Below, in pieces: positions 10,892 through 20,581 of a DNA stretch of 64,000 nt (the first letter of the stretch is position 1; the number at the start of each line of letters is the position of its first letter). Under the pieces are notes generated by a model. That model was not told the origin of the DNA. It did not search any database and saw only the letters and a list, made by a program, of their open reading frames with translations. This DNA comes from Thioalkalivibrio sp. AKL19. Its GTDB lineage: Bacteria > Pseudomonadota > Gammaproteobacteria > Ectothiorhodospirales > Ectothiorhodospiraceae. The stretch spans positions 124,001 to 188,000 of the forward strand of contig NZ_ATUK01000011.1 in NCBI RefSeq assembly GCF_000420165.1, read 5' to 3'. The position numbers were made by a program, and so were the translations under genes.

Positions 10892-11748
10892 AGCTCGCGT
10901 ACCCGGAAGGCCGGTTCCATCACCGGGTAGGGGAACACGGGGCCGTCGCGGCAGACGAAATGCGCCCCGATCTGGCAGTGGCCGCAAAAGCCCACCGCGC
11001 AGCGCATGTTGCGCTCCATGGAGACATAGATGTCCTCCGGCTTCAGGCCGCGGCGCTCCAGCGCGGACGCGGTGAAGCGCATCATCACCTCCGGGCCGCA
11101 GGTCAGCGCCAGGGTGTTGCGCCGGTCGAAGCCGCCACGATCGACCAGCTGGGTGACCACGCCGACATCGCCGCGCCAGGCGGCGGTGCCGCGGTCCACG
11201 GTGATGCGCAGATCCACATCATCCCGCTCGGCCCAGGCGTCCAGCTCGTCGCGAAAGATCATGTCGCCGGGCGAGCGCGCGCCGTAACAGACCACCACGC
11301 GCCCGAACTCCGAACGCCTCTGGAGCGCCGCGTGGATCACCGGCCGTAGCGGCGCCAGGCCGATGCCGCCGGCCACCAGCACCAGGTCGCGCCCGCGCGG
11401 CTGCTCCAGCGGCCAGGCCGTGCCGAACGGGCCGCGCAGGCCGACCACCGTGCCGGCCTCCAGATCCTGCATCGCGCGGGTCACGCTGCCCACCGCGCGG
11501 ATGGTGTGCACGATACCGCCGTCGTCGGTGATCGCGGAGACCGAGATCGGCACCTCGCCCACGCCGAACAGGTAAAGCATGTTGAACTGCCCGGGTGCAG
11601 GCGCGGCGCCGGGCTCCACCCCCGGCTCGGGGTACAGCGTCCAGCTGAAGACCTCGTTGCTGGCCACGTCGCGGCGCACCGAGTGGATGCGCCAGGGCTC
11701 TGGCGCCATCGCCTGATCCGGCAGGGTTGCAACCGCGTCAGGCGCCAT
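10888..11748 (-). CDS. hydG: Group 3b hydrogenase gamma subunit (FAD/NAD(P)-binding, 2Fe-2S)
   Basis: Diaphorase-type subunit (286 aa) that passes electrons between NAD(P)H and the hydrogenase dimer. A ferredoxin-NADP-reductase-like fold is visible: flavin-binding strand [11 protein letters not shown], then the nucleotide-binding glycine run [24 protein letters not shown] and TCGPEVMM. The C-terminal 2Fe-2S site is CAVGFCGHC with a later Cys (HFVC). It overlaps the cyclic-nucleotide-binding gene by 11 nt and hydD by 4 nt, so the operon is tightly coupled. MAPDAV at 11748 is the first start; MAPEP 13 residues later is the alternative. Confidence 0.93.
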   Translation of the reverse strand: MAPDAVATLPDQAMAPEPWRIHSVRRDVASNEVFSWTLYPEPGVEPGAAPAPGQFNMLYLFGVGEVPISVSAITDDGGIVHTIRAVGSVTRAMQDLEAGTVVGLRGPFGTAWPLEQPRGRDLVLVAGGIGLAPLRPVIHAALQRRSEFGRVVVCYGARSPGDMIFRDELDAWAERDDVDLRITVDRGTAAWRGDVGVVTQLVDRGGFDRRNTLALTCGPEVMMRFTASALERRGLKPEDIYVSMERNMRCAVGFCGHCQIGAHFVCRDGPVFPYPVMEPAFRVREL

Positions 11749-12211
11749 GGCCGGGCCCTCCGTGGCTGTAGATATCCAGCGCCTGCAACCGCGCCGCCTG
11801 CAGGCGCTGGACGATCAGCGCGGCGAAGTGCTTCATCAGTACGTAGCCGAACGCCGGGTCGGCCTCCATACGTTCGCGCAGCACGCCGGCATCGAAGCGC
11901 AGGGTATGGATGTCCGTCACCGCCCGCGCATCGTAGCTGGCGCGGTACGGCGGCAGCAGCCAGGACCAGCCGAGGATGTCTCCCGTCCCGAGGGTCTGGA
12001 ACGCCACGCTGCCTTCCCGCAGCGGGCTCTCCAGCGCGACCTGGCCCTCGCGGATCAGCCAGAAGGTCTCGGTCGGCTCGTGGTCGCGCATCAGCCGGGT
12101 GCCGGCCGTATAGCTGCACTTCGCCGCGCAGGCCGCCAGCAGGCGCCGGTGCTCCGGCTCCATGTCCTCGAAGAACGGCTGCTCCTCGATGATCGCCAGC
12201 AGCTCGTTCAT
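11738..12211 (-). CDS. Cyclic nucleotide-binding domain protein inside the hydrogenase operon
   Basis: A 157-residue protein made almost only of a Crp-type cyclic-nucleotide-binding beta-roll: [38 protein letters not shown], then the C-helix ([18 protein letters not shown]). There is no DNA-binding helix-turn-helix, so it is not a Crp/Fnr regulator. Its gene overlaps both neighbours (TCAT with hydB, 11 nt with hydG). This argues that it works together with the hydrogenase, perhaps as a regulatory subunit answering to a nucleotide signal. That role is an inference. Start ATG 12211 is fixed by the overlap. Confidence 0.88.
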   Translation of the reverse strand: MNELLAIIEEQPFFEDMEPEHRRLLAACAAKCSYTAGTRLMRDHEPTETFWLIREGQVALESPLREGSVAFQTLGTGDILGWSWLLPPYRASYDARAVTDIHTLRFDAGVLRERMEADPAFGYVLMKHFAALIVQRLQAARLQALDIYSHGGPGHGA

Positions 12212-13320
12212 CCCCGGCCCTCCGGATCGCGGCGCACCGCGGTGACTTCCTCGGTGATGTCGATCCCCACCGGGCACCAGGTGATGCAGCGCCCGCAGCC
12301 GACACAGCCGGAGGTGCCGAACTGGTCATGCCAGGTGGCCAGCTTGTGGGTGATCCATTGGCGATAGCGCGCGGCCACGGACTCGCGGTGTGGGCCGCCG
12401 ACCAGGTGCGAGTGTTCCTGGTTGAAGCAGGAATCCCAGCGCCGCACGCGCTCGGTGCGTTGGCCTTCCAGATCCGGGACCTCCTCGACCTGCGAGCAGA
12501 AGCAGGTAGGGCAGACCAGGGTGCAGTTGGAGCAGGACAGGCAGCGCTCGGCGGTTTCCTCCCAGCGCGGGTGCTCGAAGGCCCGGTTGAGCACCTCGCG
12601 GGCATCCGCCGGCATCTGCCGGCCCATCTTTCCCGGTGCCTCGGCCCACACCCGCTCGGCGGCGGCCTGCTCGGCATCGCTGGCCGGGCGCGGATCGAGC
12701 CGGTCGAGCATCGCGCGCCCGGCCTCGGACCCGGCCTCGGCGACCAGAAAGTGCTGCGTGGCGTCGATCACCTCGGTCAGCGCCAGGTCGAAGCCCTCGC
12801 GGGCGCGCGGGCCGGTATCCATGGAAGCGCAGAAGCAGGTGCCGCCCGGCTCGGCGCAGCTGACCGCGACCATGAACAGGTCCCGCCGGCGCGCGGCATA
12901 GCCGCGGTCCTGCACCGCCTGGCCGAGGAATACCCGGTCCTGCACGTCGATCGCCGCCAGCTCGCAGGCGCGCATGCCGATGAAAGCACGGCGCGGCGCG
13001 TCGGAGGTGCCGGGCTCGGTCACGAAGCTGCCGTCCGGCTGGCGGGTCAGCCGGAACAGGGTCTCCTCGGGCGGGAACAGGTACTTCTTCCAGGAATGCG
13101 GCCCGACCACGTAGCCGAACAGCGCGTCGTCGTCGCGTTCGCGCAGGCGGTAGTGCCCGGGCGCCTGCTCGTCGGTCCAGCCCACCGGCAGGTCCTCGAG
13201 GCCGCCCACCCGGTCGTAGACGATCGCGCCATCGCGCCGTGTCGGCCCCACCACCTCGTAGCCGTCGCCGCTCAGCAGGCGGATCAGCGTATCCACGGCT
13301 TGTGGTGCGATCACGTGCAT
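12208..13320 (-). CDS. hydB: Group 3b hydrogenase beta subunit (4Fe-4S)
   Basis: Iron-sulfur subunit of 370 aa that relays electrons between the gamma and delta subunits. The C-terminal third has two 4Fe-4S sites: [14 protein letters not shown] and [16 protein letters not shown]. Upstream are [12 protein letters not shown] and [11 protein letters not shown], the typical extra cysteines of the anaerobic-sulfite-reductase-A-like family. It is the first gene of the operon; ATG 13320 is preceded by GAGGATG. The 149-bp region to the divergent lactate dehydrogenase gene should hold both promoters, though I could not place convincing boxes. Confidence 0.93.
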   Translation of the reverse strand: MHVIAPQAVDTLIRLLSGDGYEVVGPTRRDGAIVYDRVGGLEDLPVGWTDEQAPGHYRLRERDDDALFGYVVGPHSWKKYLFPPEETLFRLTRQPDGSFVTEPGTSDAPRRAFIGMRACELAAIDVQDRVFLGQAVQDRGYAARRRDLFMVAVSCAEPGGTCFCASMDTGPRAREGFDLALTEVIDATQHFLVAEAGSEAGRAMLDRLDPRPASDAEQAAAERVWAEAPGKMGRQMPADAREVLNRAFEHPRWEETAERCLSCSNCTLVCPTCFCSQVEEVPDLEGQRTERVRRWDSCFNQEHSHLVGGPHRESVAARYRQWITHKLATWHDQFGTSGCVGCGRCITWCPVGIDITEEVTAVRRDPEGRG

Positions 13321-13469
13321 GGGTCATCCTCGAACGCTTGCCACGGCCTGCACCGAACGCGCTGGACGCAGCTCCGGCCATAGTGCGCCAACCGCAGGTC
13401 GCGTTCCAGCCCGTACGCTGCCAGTCCCGGGTATGCTGGGGCGGAGTCCAGAGATTGTGCGAGGGTCCG

Positions 13470-14465
13470 ATGAAGGTCGCCGTATTCAGTACCCAGCAGC
13501 ATGACCGCGAGCACCTGATGCCGGCGCTGGTGGCGGCCGGCATGGTACCGGTGGTGTACGCCGAGCGCCTGACCGCGGAGACGGTGCACCTGGCGAGGGG
13601 CGCGGATGCGGTCTGTGTCTTCACCAACGACGACCTGCACCGGCGCGTGATCGACGGGCTGGCGGATCAGGGGATCCACGTGATCGCGCTGCGCTGTTCC
13701 GGGTACGACAACCTGGATGTCGCGCGCGCGCGCGAGCGCGGCATGCGCGTGGGCCGGGTCCCGGCGTATTCGCCGAACGCGATCGCGGAGCATGCCGTCG
13801 CCCTGCTGATGACCCTGAACCGCCGGGTACACCGGGCCTGGGAGCGGACCCGGCGTGGCGATTTTCGCCTGGACCATCTGACGGGCTTCGACCTCGCCGG
13901 GCGCACCGTGGGGGTCGTCGGTACCGGGCGCATCGGACAGGCCTTTGCCCGGATCATGCTCGGCTTTGGCTGCCACGTGCTCGCGCACGATCCGTACCCG
14001 AACGCGGAGCTGCAGGCCGGGGGCGTGATGTACCAGGACCTGGATACCCTGCTGGCCGAGTCCTCGGTGGTGAGCCTTAGCTGCCCGATGACACCCGAGA
14101 ACCGGCACATGATCAACGCCGATACCCTGGCCCGGATGCTGCGCGGGGCCTTTCTGATCAACACGGCCCGCGGCGCGCTGGTGGATACCGATGCCGCCGA
14201 GGTGGCCCTGGAATCCGGCCAGCTGGGCGGCTTTGCGCTGGATGTCTACGAGGGCGAGGCGGGGCTGTTCTTTCAGGACTGGTCACTGTCCGGTCTGCCG
14301 GATCGGCGCCTGGCACGGCTGATGCAGCGCGACGACGTGCTGGTCACGGGCCACCAGGCCTTCCTGACCCGCGAGGCCCTGACCAACATCGCCGACACCA
14401 CCGTCGCCAACCTGACCGCGTTGCACCAGGACCCGGACGCCCAGCCCGAAGGCCGGGTCGTCTAG
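13470..14465 (+). CDS. ldhA: 2-hydroxyacid dehydrogenase, D-lactate dehydrogenase type
   Basis: NADH-dependent reduction of pyruvate (or a similar 2-oxoacid) to D-lactate; 331 aa, the usual LdhA length. Motifs: RCSGYDNLDV, the NAD-binding GVVGTGRIGQAFA, and the catalytic residues Arg in INTARGALVD, Glu in LDVYEGEAG and His in VTGHQAFLT. The FFQDWSLSGLPD segment is typical of the D-lactate branch. ATG 13470 has GAGGG 5 nt upstream. It diverges from the hydrogenase operon, which fits a shared role in fermentative reductant disposal. Confidence 0.88.
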   Translation: MKVAVFSTQQHDREHLMPALVAAGMVPVVYAERLTAETVHLARGADAVCVFTNDDLHRRVIDGLADQGIHVIALRCSGYDNLDVARARERGMRVGRVPAYSPNAIAEHAVALLMTLNRRVHRAWERTRRGDFRLDHLTGFDLAGRTVGVVGTGRIGQAFARIMLGFGCHVLAHDPYPNAELQAGGVMYQDLDTLLAESSVVSLSCPMTPENRHMINADTLARMLRGAFLINTARGALVDTDAAEVALESGQLGGFALDVYEGEAGLFFQDWSLSGLPDRRLARLMQRDDVLVTGHQAFLTREALTNIADTTVANLTALHQDPDAQPEGRVV

Positions 14466-14467
14466 TC

Positions 14468-15427
14468 CTAGAACAGGGCCATCTCGGCCTCCTGATAGGC
14501 GATGTTCGTGTTGCGCGGTGCCAGGTCGTCGAAGTCGGCCAGGTCCTGCCAGGGCGAGTCGTCAAAGGCGCGGATCGCGGACTGCATGTCGGTGCCCATG
14601 TCCGCCGCTTCGAACATGTGGGCCCACAGCGCGCGCAGATAGTCATGGGTCGGGTGGTCGAAGGTCGACAAGGGACCCGGTTCACCGTGGCCCGGGATGA
14701 ACTTCGCATCCGCGTATTCATCCTGCAGGAGTTCGTAGGCCTGGAGCCAGCCCTCCATGCTGCCGTCGGGCAGGATGGCCAGGAGGCGCCCGCCATAGAG
14801 CACGTCGCCGGCAAACACGACGTTGTCGGGCTCGACCACCGCGATCAGGCTGCCGTGCGTGTGGGCGCTGCCCACATGGCGAACAGCCAGGGTGACGCCG
14901 CCCAGGTCCAGTTCCTCGCGAGCCTCGACCAGCATATTGGGTGGTGCGGGGTGCTCGGTGGACCTTTCCGGCCGATCCAGGGCGTTCTCCAGTTGCATGG
15001 CGAACATCGAGGCGCTGCCCTGCATGCGCTCGACGGCCTCGGGCGCGGCCAGGATGTCGGCACCGGCTTCGCGGAACACGTCGTTGCCCATGAAGCGATG
15101 CGGTTGCGAATTGGTGTTGATCACGTAGCGCACCGGCTTGTCGGTGGTCGTGCGGATATGCTCCAGCATCACGTTCGCCATCTCCGGCGTGTAGCCGGAA
15201 TCGATGACGGCCACGGCATCGTCGCCGACTACGTAGCCCAGATTCATGCGAAAGCCCTGGTTGTCCGCATCGGGTCCGCCGTAGGGGCCGATCCAGGCAT
15301 GGGCGTGATCGGAGATCGCCTGCGGTTCGGGCAGGATCGGGGCGTCGTCGGCACTCAGGCTGATGCCGGGCGCCAGGGTCAGCAGGGCCATTCCGGCCAG
15401 GACCCAGGGTCGGGTGGGGTTCAACAT
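14468..15427 (-). CDS. Secreted metallo-beta-lactamase-fold protein with degenerate zinc motif
   Basis: Exported protein of 319 aa with a signal peptide (MLNPTRPWVLAGMALLTLA... then ADDAP). The MBL fold is recognisable from YVVGDDAVAVIDSGYTP, SAHTHGS, VFAGDVLY and IPGHGEPG. The classical HxHxDH site is NTNSQPHR here, so the two histidines and the aspartate of that motif are lost while the later ligands remain. It resembles the SoxH/quinoprotein-relay group of periplasmic MBL proteins. Catalysis is doubtful and it may bind one metal or none. The start has GGAG 9 nt upstream. It sits 11 nt after chrA on the same strand and may be co-transcribed. Confidence 0.82.
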   Translation of the reverse strand: MLNPTRPWVLAGMALLTLAPGISLSADDAPILPEPQAISDHAHAWIGPYGGPDADNQGFRMNLGYVVGDDAVAVIDSGYTPEMANVMLEHIRTTTDKPVRYVINTNSQPHRFMGNDVFREAGADILAAPEAVERMQGSASMFAMQLENALDRPERSTEHPAPPNMLVEAREELDLGGVTLAVRHVGSAHTHGSLIAVVEPDNVVFAGDVLYGGRLLAILPDGSMEGWLQAYELLQDEYADAKFIPGHGEPGPLSTFDHPTHDYLRALWAHMFEAADMGTDMQSAIRAFDDSPWQDLADFDDLAPRNTNIAYQEAEMALF

Positions 15428-15438
15428 AGTGCGGACTC

Positions 15439-16791
15439 CTACAACAGAAGCTGATACCCCGCGCCGAGCACGGCGCAGACGAAGATCAGCGGGATGATGC
15501 CCACCCGGAAACGGGCCAGGGCAATAAAGGCGGCGACGCCCAGCAGGGCCGAGAACCACTCGAAGCTGCCCTCGAAGCCGGCGGGCCACAGGACGTGCCA
15601 GGTAAAGAACACGGCCAGGTTCACGATCACCCCGACCACGGCCGCGGTAATGCCGGTCAGCGGTCCGGTGAAATGCAGGTCGCCCCGGGTGCGCTCGACC
15701 AGGGGCGCGCCCACCAGGATGAACAGGAACGACGGCAGGAAGGTGAAGAAGGTCGCGACCAGCGCGCCGAGCAAGGCAGCGAGCAACACCTGATCGGGGC
15801 CGAGGAAGGCCTGGGTCCAGCCGCCGATGAAGCCGACGAAGGTGACCACCATGATCAGCGGCCCCGGCGTGGCCTCGCCCAGTGCGAGCCCGTCGATCAT
15901 CTGGGTCGGGCTCAGCCAGCCGTAGGTCTCTACCCCGCCCTGATATACATACGGCAGCACCGCGTAGGCGCCGCCGAAGGTCACCAGGGCGGTCTGGGTG
16001 AAGAACTGGCCCATGCGGGTCAGCGTGGCGTCCCAGCCAAATACCGTGAGCAGCAGACCGAACACCGCGGCCCACAGGCCCAGGCCGACCAAGAGGAAGC
16101 GGATCACCCGCGACCAGCGAAACTGCATCCAGGGCGCGGGTGGGGTGTCGTCATCCACCACGGCCGGCCCCGTCGCCTTGTGGCTGCCGGCGCTGTGCGA
16201 TTCGCCGCTGCGGAAGCGCTCCGGCCAGACCCGGCTGCCCAGCCAGCCGAGCACGCCCGCGGCGATGATGATGTACGGGAACGGGATGTTGAGCGCGAAG
16301 ATCGCCAGGAACGCCGCCACGGCCATCAGCCATAGCAGGCCGTTGTTCAGGACACGTCCGCCGATGCGCCAGCCGGCATAGACGATGATCGCGACCACGG
16401 CCGGCTTGATGCCGTAGAACACAGCCTCCACCGCCGGCACGTCGCCGAAGGCCAGGTACACCCAGGACAGCCCGGTGATCAGGAACAGTGAAGGCAGGAT
16501 GAACAGCAGCCCGGCCATCAGGCCGCCGAAGGTGCCGTGCAGCAGCCAGCCGAGATAGGTCGCCAGCTGCTGCGCCTCCGGGCCGGGCAGGACCATCGCA
16601 TAGTTCAGCGCGTGCAGGAAGCGGTTCTCGGAGACCCAGCGCCGCCGTTCCACCAGCTCCTCGTGCATCATCCCGATCTGCCCGGCGGCCCCACCGAACG
16701 AGACAAATCCGAGCTTGAGCCAGTAGCGAAAGGCCTCGGCCCGAGTGGGCGGGCTGGGTCGTTGCGGGGTCGAGGTATCGGGGCCGGTCAT
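15439..16791 (-). CDS. chrA: Chromate efflux transporter ChrA
   Basis: Inner-membrane CHR-family transporter (450 aa, the normal long form) that expels chromate. It has two homologous halves: the first with LGFVSFGGAAGQIGMMHEE and YAMVLPGPEAQQLATYLGW, the second with FGGAYAVLPYVYQ and LALGEATPGPLIMVVTFVGF. A charged, His-containing loop (around residues 195-220) joins the halves. Its start overlaps the stop of chrB by four bases (TCAT), so the two are translated together. Confidence 0.94.
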   Translation of the reverse strand: MTGPDTSTPQRPSPPTRAEAFRYWLKLGFVSFGGAAGQIGMMHEELVERRRWVSENRFLHALNYAMVLPGPEAQQLATYLGWLLHGTFGGLMAGLLFILPSLFLITGLSWVYLAFGDVPAVEAVFYGIKPAVVAIIVYAGWRIGGRVLNNGLLWLMAVAAFLAIFALNIPFPYIIIAAGVLGWLGSRVWPERFRSGESHSAGSHKATGPAVVDDDTPPAPWMQFRWSRVIRFLLVGLGLWAAVFGLLLTVFGWDATLTRMGQFFTQTALVTFGGAYAVLPYVYQGGVETYGWLSPTQMIDGLALGEATPGPLIMVVTFVGFIGGWTQAFLGPDQVLLAALLGALVATFFTFLPSFLFILVGAPLVERTRGDLHFTGPLTGITAAVVGVIVNLAVFFTWHVLWPAGFEGSFEWFSALLGVAAFIALARFRVGIIPLIFVCAVLGAGYQLLL

Positions 16792-17759
16792 GCGGGGTCG
16801 CGTCCGGATTGTTGTTCAAAGGCCTGGCGCAGGTCGTGCAGTACCGGCGTGACGCGGGCCAGCAGGGCATCGTCATCTGCGCACTGCTGCTTCGCCCCGG
16901 TCAGGATGCTCTCGAAGCCCGCGGCCTCGGCGACGGGGCGTCCGCCCACGTCCAGGAAGTGCACCATCTCGGCCAGCCCGGCGAGGCCGCTGTCGCATTC
17001 CAGGCCGAACGCCGCCAGCAGGACCTCGAAGGTGACTCGATCGCCGACGTGGGTGAACGCGGCGCCGTCGAAATCGAAGCCCAGCGCCTCGTCCGGGCAA
17101 TCGGCCGGGGCCGCCAGCCAGACAAAACGCGCCTCGGGGTCGATGAATTCGCGGATCAGCCAGGCACTGGCGACCCGGTCGACCCACATCGCCGCGCGCG
17201 TCGCCCACAGTCGGCCCCGGTAGTCCGCCGGCTCCAGCCTGGGGATGCCCGCGTCGGGTTCGGGCGAGGGCTCGTCTGGCGACAGGACTGCCTGGGCGGC
17301 GGTCTCCAGGCGGGCCAGCTGCGCCTCCAGTGGCGCGCGCCCGGGGCCCGGGAAGTAGTCGGTACGGCGCAACTGGTCGGCCTCGCGATGGATCTGGCGC
17401 AGGCGTTTGAGCAGCTCGGACTCGCCCAGCCCGGGCAGCTGCCCCAGCAGGGTTTCGGCGTTTTTTTGCAACGCCCGGTAGTCCGTGTCCCGGTCGAACA
17501 GGCTGTGGTAATGCGCTTGCTCCTCGGGATTCGCGGCGACCGGCAGGTGGTAGGCCTGGTTGCCCGCCACGCGTGCCGACTCGGCCAGTTCCAGCAGGGC
17601 GTCGCGCAGGTCCGAGCGGTTGGGCAGCAGGTAGACCCCATCGCGCAGCGTGGCGGCGCCCAGCGCCTTGAGCGCCCGCCACAGCCGGACCCGGGTCGAG
17701 TCCTGCCCGGCCTGAAAGGCGAGGATGAGTACCTGCCATTCGGTATCTTGCATATGCAT
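16788..17759 (-). CDS. chrB: ChrB-domain chromate resistance protein
   Basis: Partner and probable chromate sensor for ChrA, 323 aa. The N-terminal half resembles the ChrB N domain (WQVLILAFQAGQDSTRVRLWRALKALG, YLLPNRSDLRDAL), and the C-terminal half carries the ChrB-C pattern (WVDRVASAWLIREFIDPEARFVW, FDFDGAAFTHVGDRVTFEVLL). In Ochrobactrum ChrB controls the chr promoter. ATG 17759 and ATG 17753 are both possible and neither has a ribosome-binding site; the promoter position suggests a leaderless mRNA. Confidence 0.9.
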   Translation of the reverse strand: MHMQDTEWQVLILAFQAGQDSTRVRLWRALKALGAATLRDGVYLLPNRSDLRDALLELAESARVAGNQAYHLPVAANPEEQAHYHSLFDRDTDYRALQKNAETLLGQLPGLGESELLKRLRQIHREADQLRRTDYFPGPGRAPLEAQLARLETAAQAVLSPDEPSPEPDAGIPRLEPADYRGRLWATRAAMWVDRVASAWLIREFIDPEARFVWLAAPADCPDEALGFDFDGAAFTHVGDRVTFEVLLAAFGLECDSGLAGLAEMVHFLDVGGRPVAEAAGFESILTGAKQQCADDDALLARVTPVLHDLRQAFEQQSGRDPA

Positions 17760-17765
17760 GTTATT

Positions 17766-17795
17766 TATGTATCATCGATGTAACGTACATTACAA
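17766..17795 (-). promoter_or_regulatory. Probable chrBA promoter with palindromic operator
   Basis: On the minus strand TTGTAA (17790-17795) and TACATA (17766-17771) are 18 bp apart. The 16-bp palindrome TGTAACGTACATTACA (17779-17794) overlaps the -35 box and spacer. Only 6 nt separate the -10 box from ATG 17759. Confidence 0.5.
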
Positions 17796-17816
17796 ATACG
17801 TGGAACATGCGCACAA

Positions 17817-17848
17817 AAAGGCCCGGCGCCTTGCGGGGCCGGGCCTTT
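17817..17848 (-). terminator. Rho-independent terminator of fbp
   Basis: AAAGGCCCGGC pairs with GCCGGGCCTTT in an 11-bp stem. On the minus strand it is followed by a T-run, and it lies about 40 bp past the fbp stop. Confidence 0.85.
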
Positions 17849-17885
17849 CGGGTGCGCCGGGTGACCGGCGCGGAAGGGGGGGTGT

Positions 17886-18899
17886 TCAGCCCTCGTTGTG
17901 GTAGCGGGTGATCCGCTCCACCTCGTTCTTCGCGCCCAGGACCACCGGCACGCGCTGGTGGATGCCCTCGGGGCTGATGTCCATGATGCGCTCGCGCCCG
18001 GTGGTGGAGGCACCGCCGGCCTGCTCGACGATGAAGCTCATCGGGTTGGCCTCGTACATCAGGCGCAGCTTGCCGGCCGTGCCCTTGGCCTGCATCTTGG
18101 TGTCCATCGGATACAGGAACACGCCACCCCGCGACAGGATGCGGTGCACCTCGGCCACCATGGAGGCCACCCAGCGCATGTTGAAGTCCTTGCCGCGCTC
18201 GCCTTCCTTGCCCGCCAGGCATTCGTCGATGTAGCGCTTGACCGGGGCCTCCCAGAAGCGGCTGTTGGACATGTTGATCGCGAACTCCTGGGTGTCCTCC
18301 GGGATCTGGACGCTGTCCTTGGTCAGCAGGAACTCGCCGAAGTCCTTGTCCAGGGTGAACATCTTCACGCCCTGGCCGGTGGTCATCACCATCATGGTGG
18401 ACGGGCCGTACAGGCAGTAGCCGGCGGCGACCTGCTTGGTGCCCGGCTGCAGGAAGTCCTCGGTCTTCGGGTCGGTGACCCCTTCCGGTGCCTTCAGGAT
18501 GGAGAAGATGGTGCCGACGGACACGTTCACGTCGATGTTGGAGGAGCCATCCAGCGGATCGAACAGGACCAGGTAGTGCCCGCGCGGCTCGTTGGCCGGC
18601 ATCTCGCAGATCTCGTCCATCTCCTCGGAGGCGAGGCCGGCGGCGTGGCCGTTATGGCTCAGGCTCTCGATGAACACCTCGTTGGTGATGATGTCGAGCT
18701 TCTTCTGGGTCTCGCCCTGCACGTTCTCGGAGCCGGCGGAGCCGAGAACGCCGACCAGGTCGCCCTTGTCGACGAGGTTGGAGATCTTCTTGCAGGCCAC
18801 GGAGATATCGTTCAGCAGACCGGTGAATTCGCCGGTCGCGCCCTGGATCCCGCGCTGGGTTTCGATGATGCAGTTGGTCAGAGTGGTTCCGATATGCAT
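17886..18899 (-). CDS. fbp: Fructose-1,6-bisphosphatase class I
   Basis: Hydrolyses fructose-1,6-bisphosphate to fructose-6-phosphate in gluconeogenesis and, if present, the Calvin cycle. The 337-residue protein has the metal-binding motifs ASEEMDE and [11 protein letters not shown], and the substrate motif [12 protein letters not shown] with [14 protein letters not shown]. Start ATG 18899 (MHIGTTLTN) is the conserved family start; only a weak AAGG lies upstream. The gene is divergent from PPi-dependent phosphofructokinase, which catalyses the opposite, reversible step. Confidence 0.96.
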   Translation of the reverse strand: MHIGTTLTNCIIETQRGIQGATGEFTGLLNDISVACKKISNLVDKGDLVGVLGSAGSENVQGETQKKLDIITNEVFIESLSHNGHAAGLASEEMDEICEMPANEPRGHYLVLFDPLDGSSNIDVNVSVGTIFSILKAPEGVTDPKTEDFLQPGTKQVAAGYCLYGPSTMMVMTTGQGVKMFTLDKDFGEFLLTKDSVQIPEDTQEFAINMSNSRFWEAPVKRYIDECLAGKEGERGKDFNMRWVASMVAEVHRILSRGGVFLYPMDTKMQAKGTAGKLRLMYEANPMSFIVEQAGGASTTGRERIMDISPEGIHQRVPVVLGAKNEVERITRYHNEG

Positions 18900-19039
18900 G
18901 ATGCTAGTAGCCTTGATAGTGGATGAATTCCGCGCGATCGAGAGGTCTGGGCTGCCGCCGCGCCGGGTAAAAGACGGCGTAGTGTAGCAAAAGCGCCAAA
19001 CCGCCTTGGCGCGTCCATACACAAAAGGAGAGGTTTTCC

Positions 19040-20308
19040 ATGCCGCAGAACGCGCTGTATGCCCAGTCGGGTGGGGTGACCGCCGTCATCAACGCCAGCG
19101 CCTGGGGGGTGATCGAGGCCGTGCGCGCCCACCCGGCGCATTTCGGCAAGGTCTACGCGGCGCGCGATGGCATCCTCGGCGTGCTGCGCGAGGAGATCAT
19201 CGACCTGGACCAGGAGGATCCGCTGACCTTGGCCGCGCTGCGGCATACGCCGGGCGGGGCGTTCGGCTCCTGCCGTTTCGATCTGGGCGACCCCGACAAG
19301 GATTCGGAACAGTACGAGCGCCTGGTCGAGGTCTTCCGCGCCCATGACATCGGCACCTTCTTCTACAACGGCGGTGGGGGCTCGATGGATACCGCGCTGA
19401 AGATCGCGAAGATGGGGGACCGCATGGGCTTTCCGATCAAGGCGATCGGCGTGCCCAAGACCATCGACAACGACCTTGCCGTGACCGATTCCAGCCCCGG
19501 TTTTGGCTCGGCCGCCAAGTTCATCGCCACGGCCGTGCGCGAGGCCAGCCTGGATGTCGAGTCCATGCACACCAGTTCCACCAAGGTGTTCGTGATGGAG
19601 GTGATGGGTCGCCATGCCGGCTGGCTTGCGGCCGCCGCCGCACTGGCGCAGGAGTTCGACGGCCAGCCACCGATGCTGATCCTGTTCGCCGAGACCCCGT
19701 TCGACCGGGACGATTTTATCGACCACCTCAACCGGACAATCGAGCGACACGGGTACTGCGTGGTCGTCGTGTCCGAGGGCCTGAAGAACCCGGACGGCAC
19801 GCTGTTCTCGGTGGCGCAGAGCCATGATGTGTATGCCTACACCCAGCTCGGTGGCGCCGCCCCGCGCCTGGCCGAGCTGATCCGCGAACAGACCGGACAC
19901 AAACTGCACTGGGCGGTGGTGGACTATATCCAGCGCGCCTCGCGGCATATCGCGTCGAAGGTGGACGTGGAGCAGGCCTATGGCTGTGGCCGGGCGGCGG
20001 TGGAGGGTGTCGTGGCCGGAGAGGATGCCTTCATGCCGATCATCCGGCGCGACTCCAATGATCCCTACCGCTGGAGCATCGCCTTTACTCCGCTGGAAAC
20101 GGTGGCCGACATCGAGCAGGGCATGCCGCGCGAGTACATCACCCCGGATGGCTACGGGATTACCCAGGCCGCGCGCGACTACCTGCGCCCGCTGATCCAG
20201 GGCGAGGACACCCCCCCGTTCGAGCGGGGCCTGCCCTGCTACCCGCGCATTCGCGGCGAGCTGTTGCCGAAGCGCTGCCCGCCGTTCGAGGTCAAGGCCG
20301 ACTCGTGA
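19040..20308 (+). CDS. Pyrophosphate-dependent 6-phosphofructokinase
   Basis: Reversible phosphorylation of fructose-6-phosphate with PPi. The 422-residue protein belongs to the PfkA superfamily: [14 protein letters not shown] at the N-terminus, [11 protein letters not shown] at the phosphoryl-donor site, and PKTIDNDL, where the lysine is typical of PPi-dependent rather than ATP-dependent enzymes. [18 protein letters not shown] is also typical. ATG 19040 is preceded by AAGGAGAGG. The enzyme commonly replaces ATP-PFK in autotrophic and methanotrophic proteobacteria. Confidence 0.92.
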   Translation: MPQNALYAQSGGVTAVINASAWGVIEAVRAHPAHFGKVYAARDGILGVLREEIIDLDQEDPLTLAALRHTPGGAFGSCRFDLGDPDKDSEQYERLVEVFRAHDIGTFFYNGGGGSMDTALKIAKMGDRMGFPIKAIGVPKTIDNDLAVTDSSPGFGSAAKFIATAVREASLDVESMHTSSTKVFVMEVMGRHAGWLAAAAALAQEFDGQPPMLILFAETPFDRDDFIDHLNRTIERHGYCVVVVSEGLKNPDGTLFSVAQSHDVYAYTQLGGAAPRLAELIREQTGHKLHWAVVDYIQRASRHIASKVDVEQAYGCGRAAVEGVVAGEDAFMPIIRRDSNDPYRWSIAFTPLETVADIEQGMPREYITPDGYGITQAARDYLRPLIQGEDTPPFERGLPCYPRIRGELLPKRCPPFEVKADS

Positions 20309-20581
20309 TTCCTGCTTGAGCCGGACCCGGCGTCCAGCCAGGTCCGTTGAAACGCGAAAAACGGGCGCGCGACGGTATCCGACTCGACCAGCCTCAGGTC
20401 GTCCGGATGCCCGGCAGGCGCGCACTCCCCCCAGACGAAGGTAATGCCGTCACACAGGCTCGTGCGGCGCGGCGCGGCGCGGCGGGCCGGTCATGCACGG
20501 CGATGGCGTTGCTCCCAGCCACCCCGCCGGGCGCGGACCTCGGTGCCAGGGCCTCCCGCAGGCCCTGTACGAGCGCAGCGG

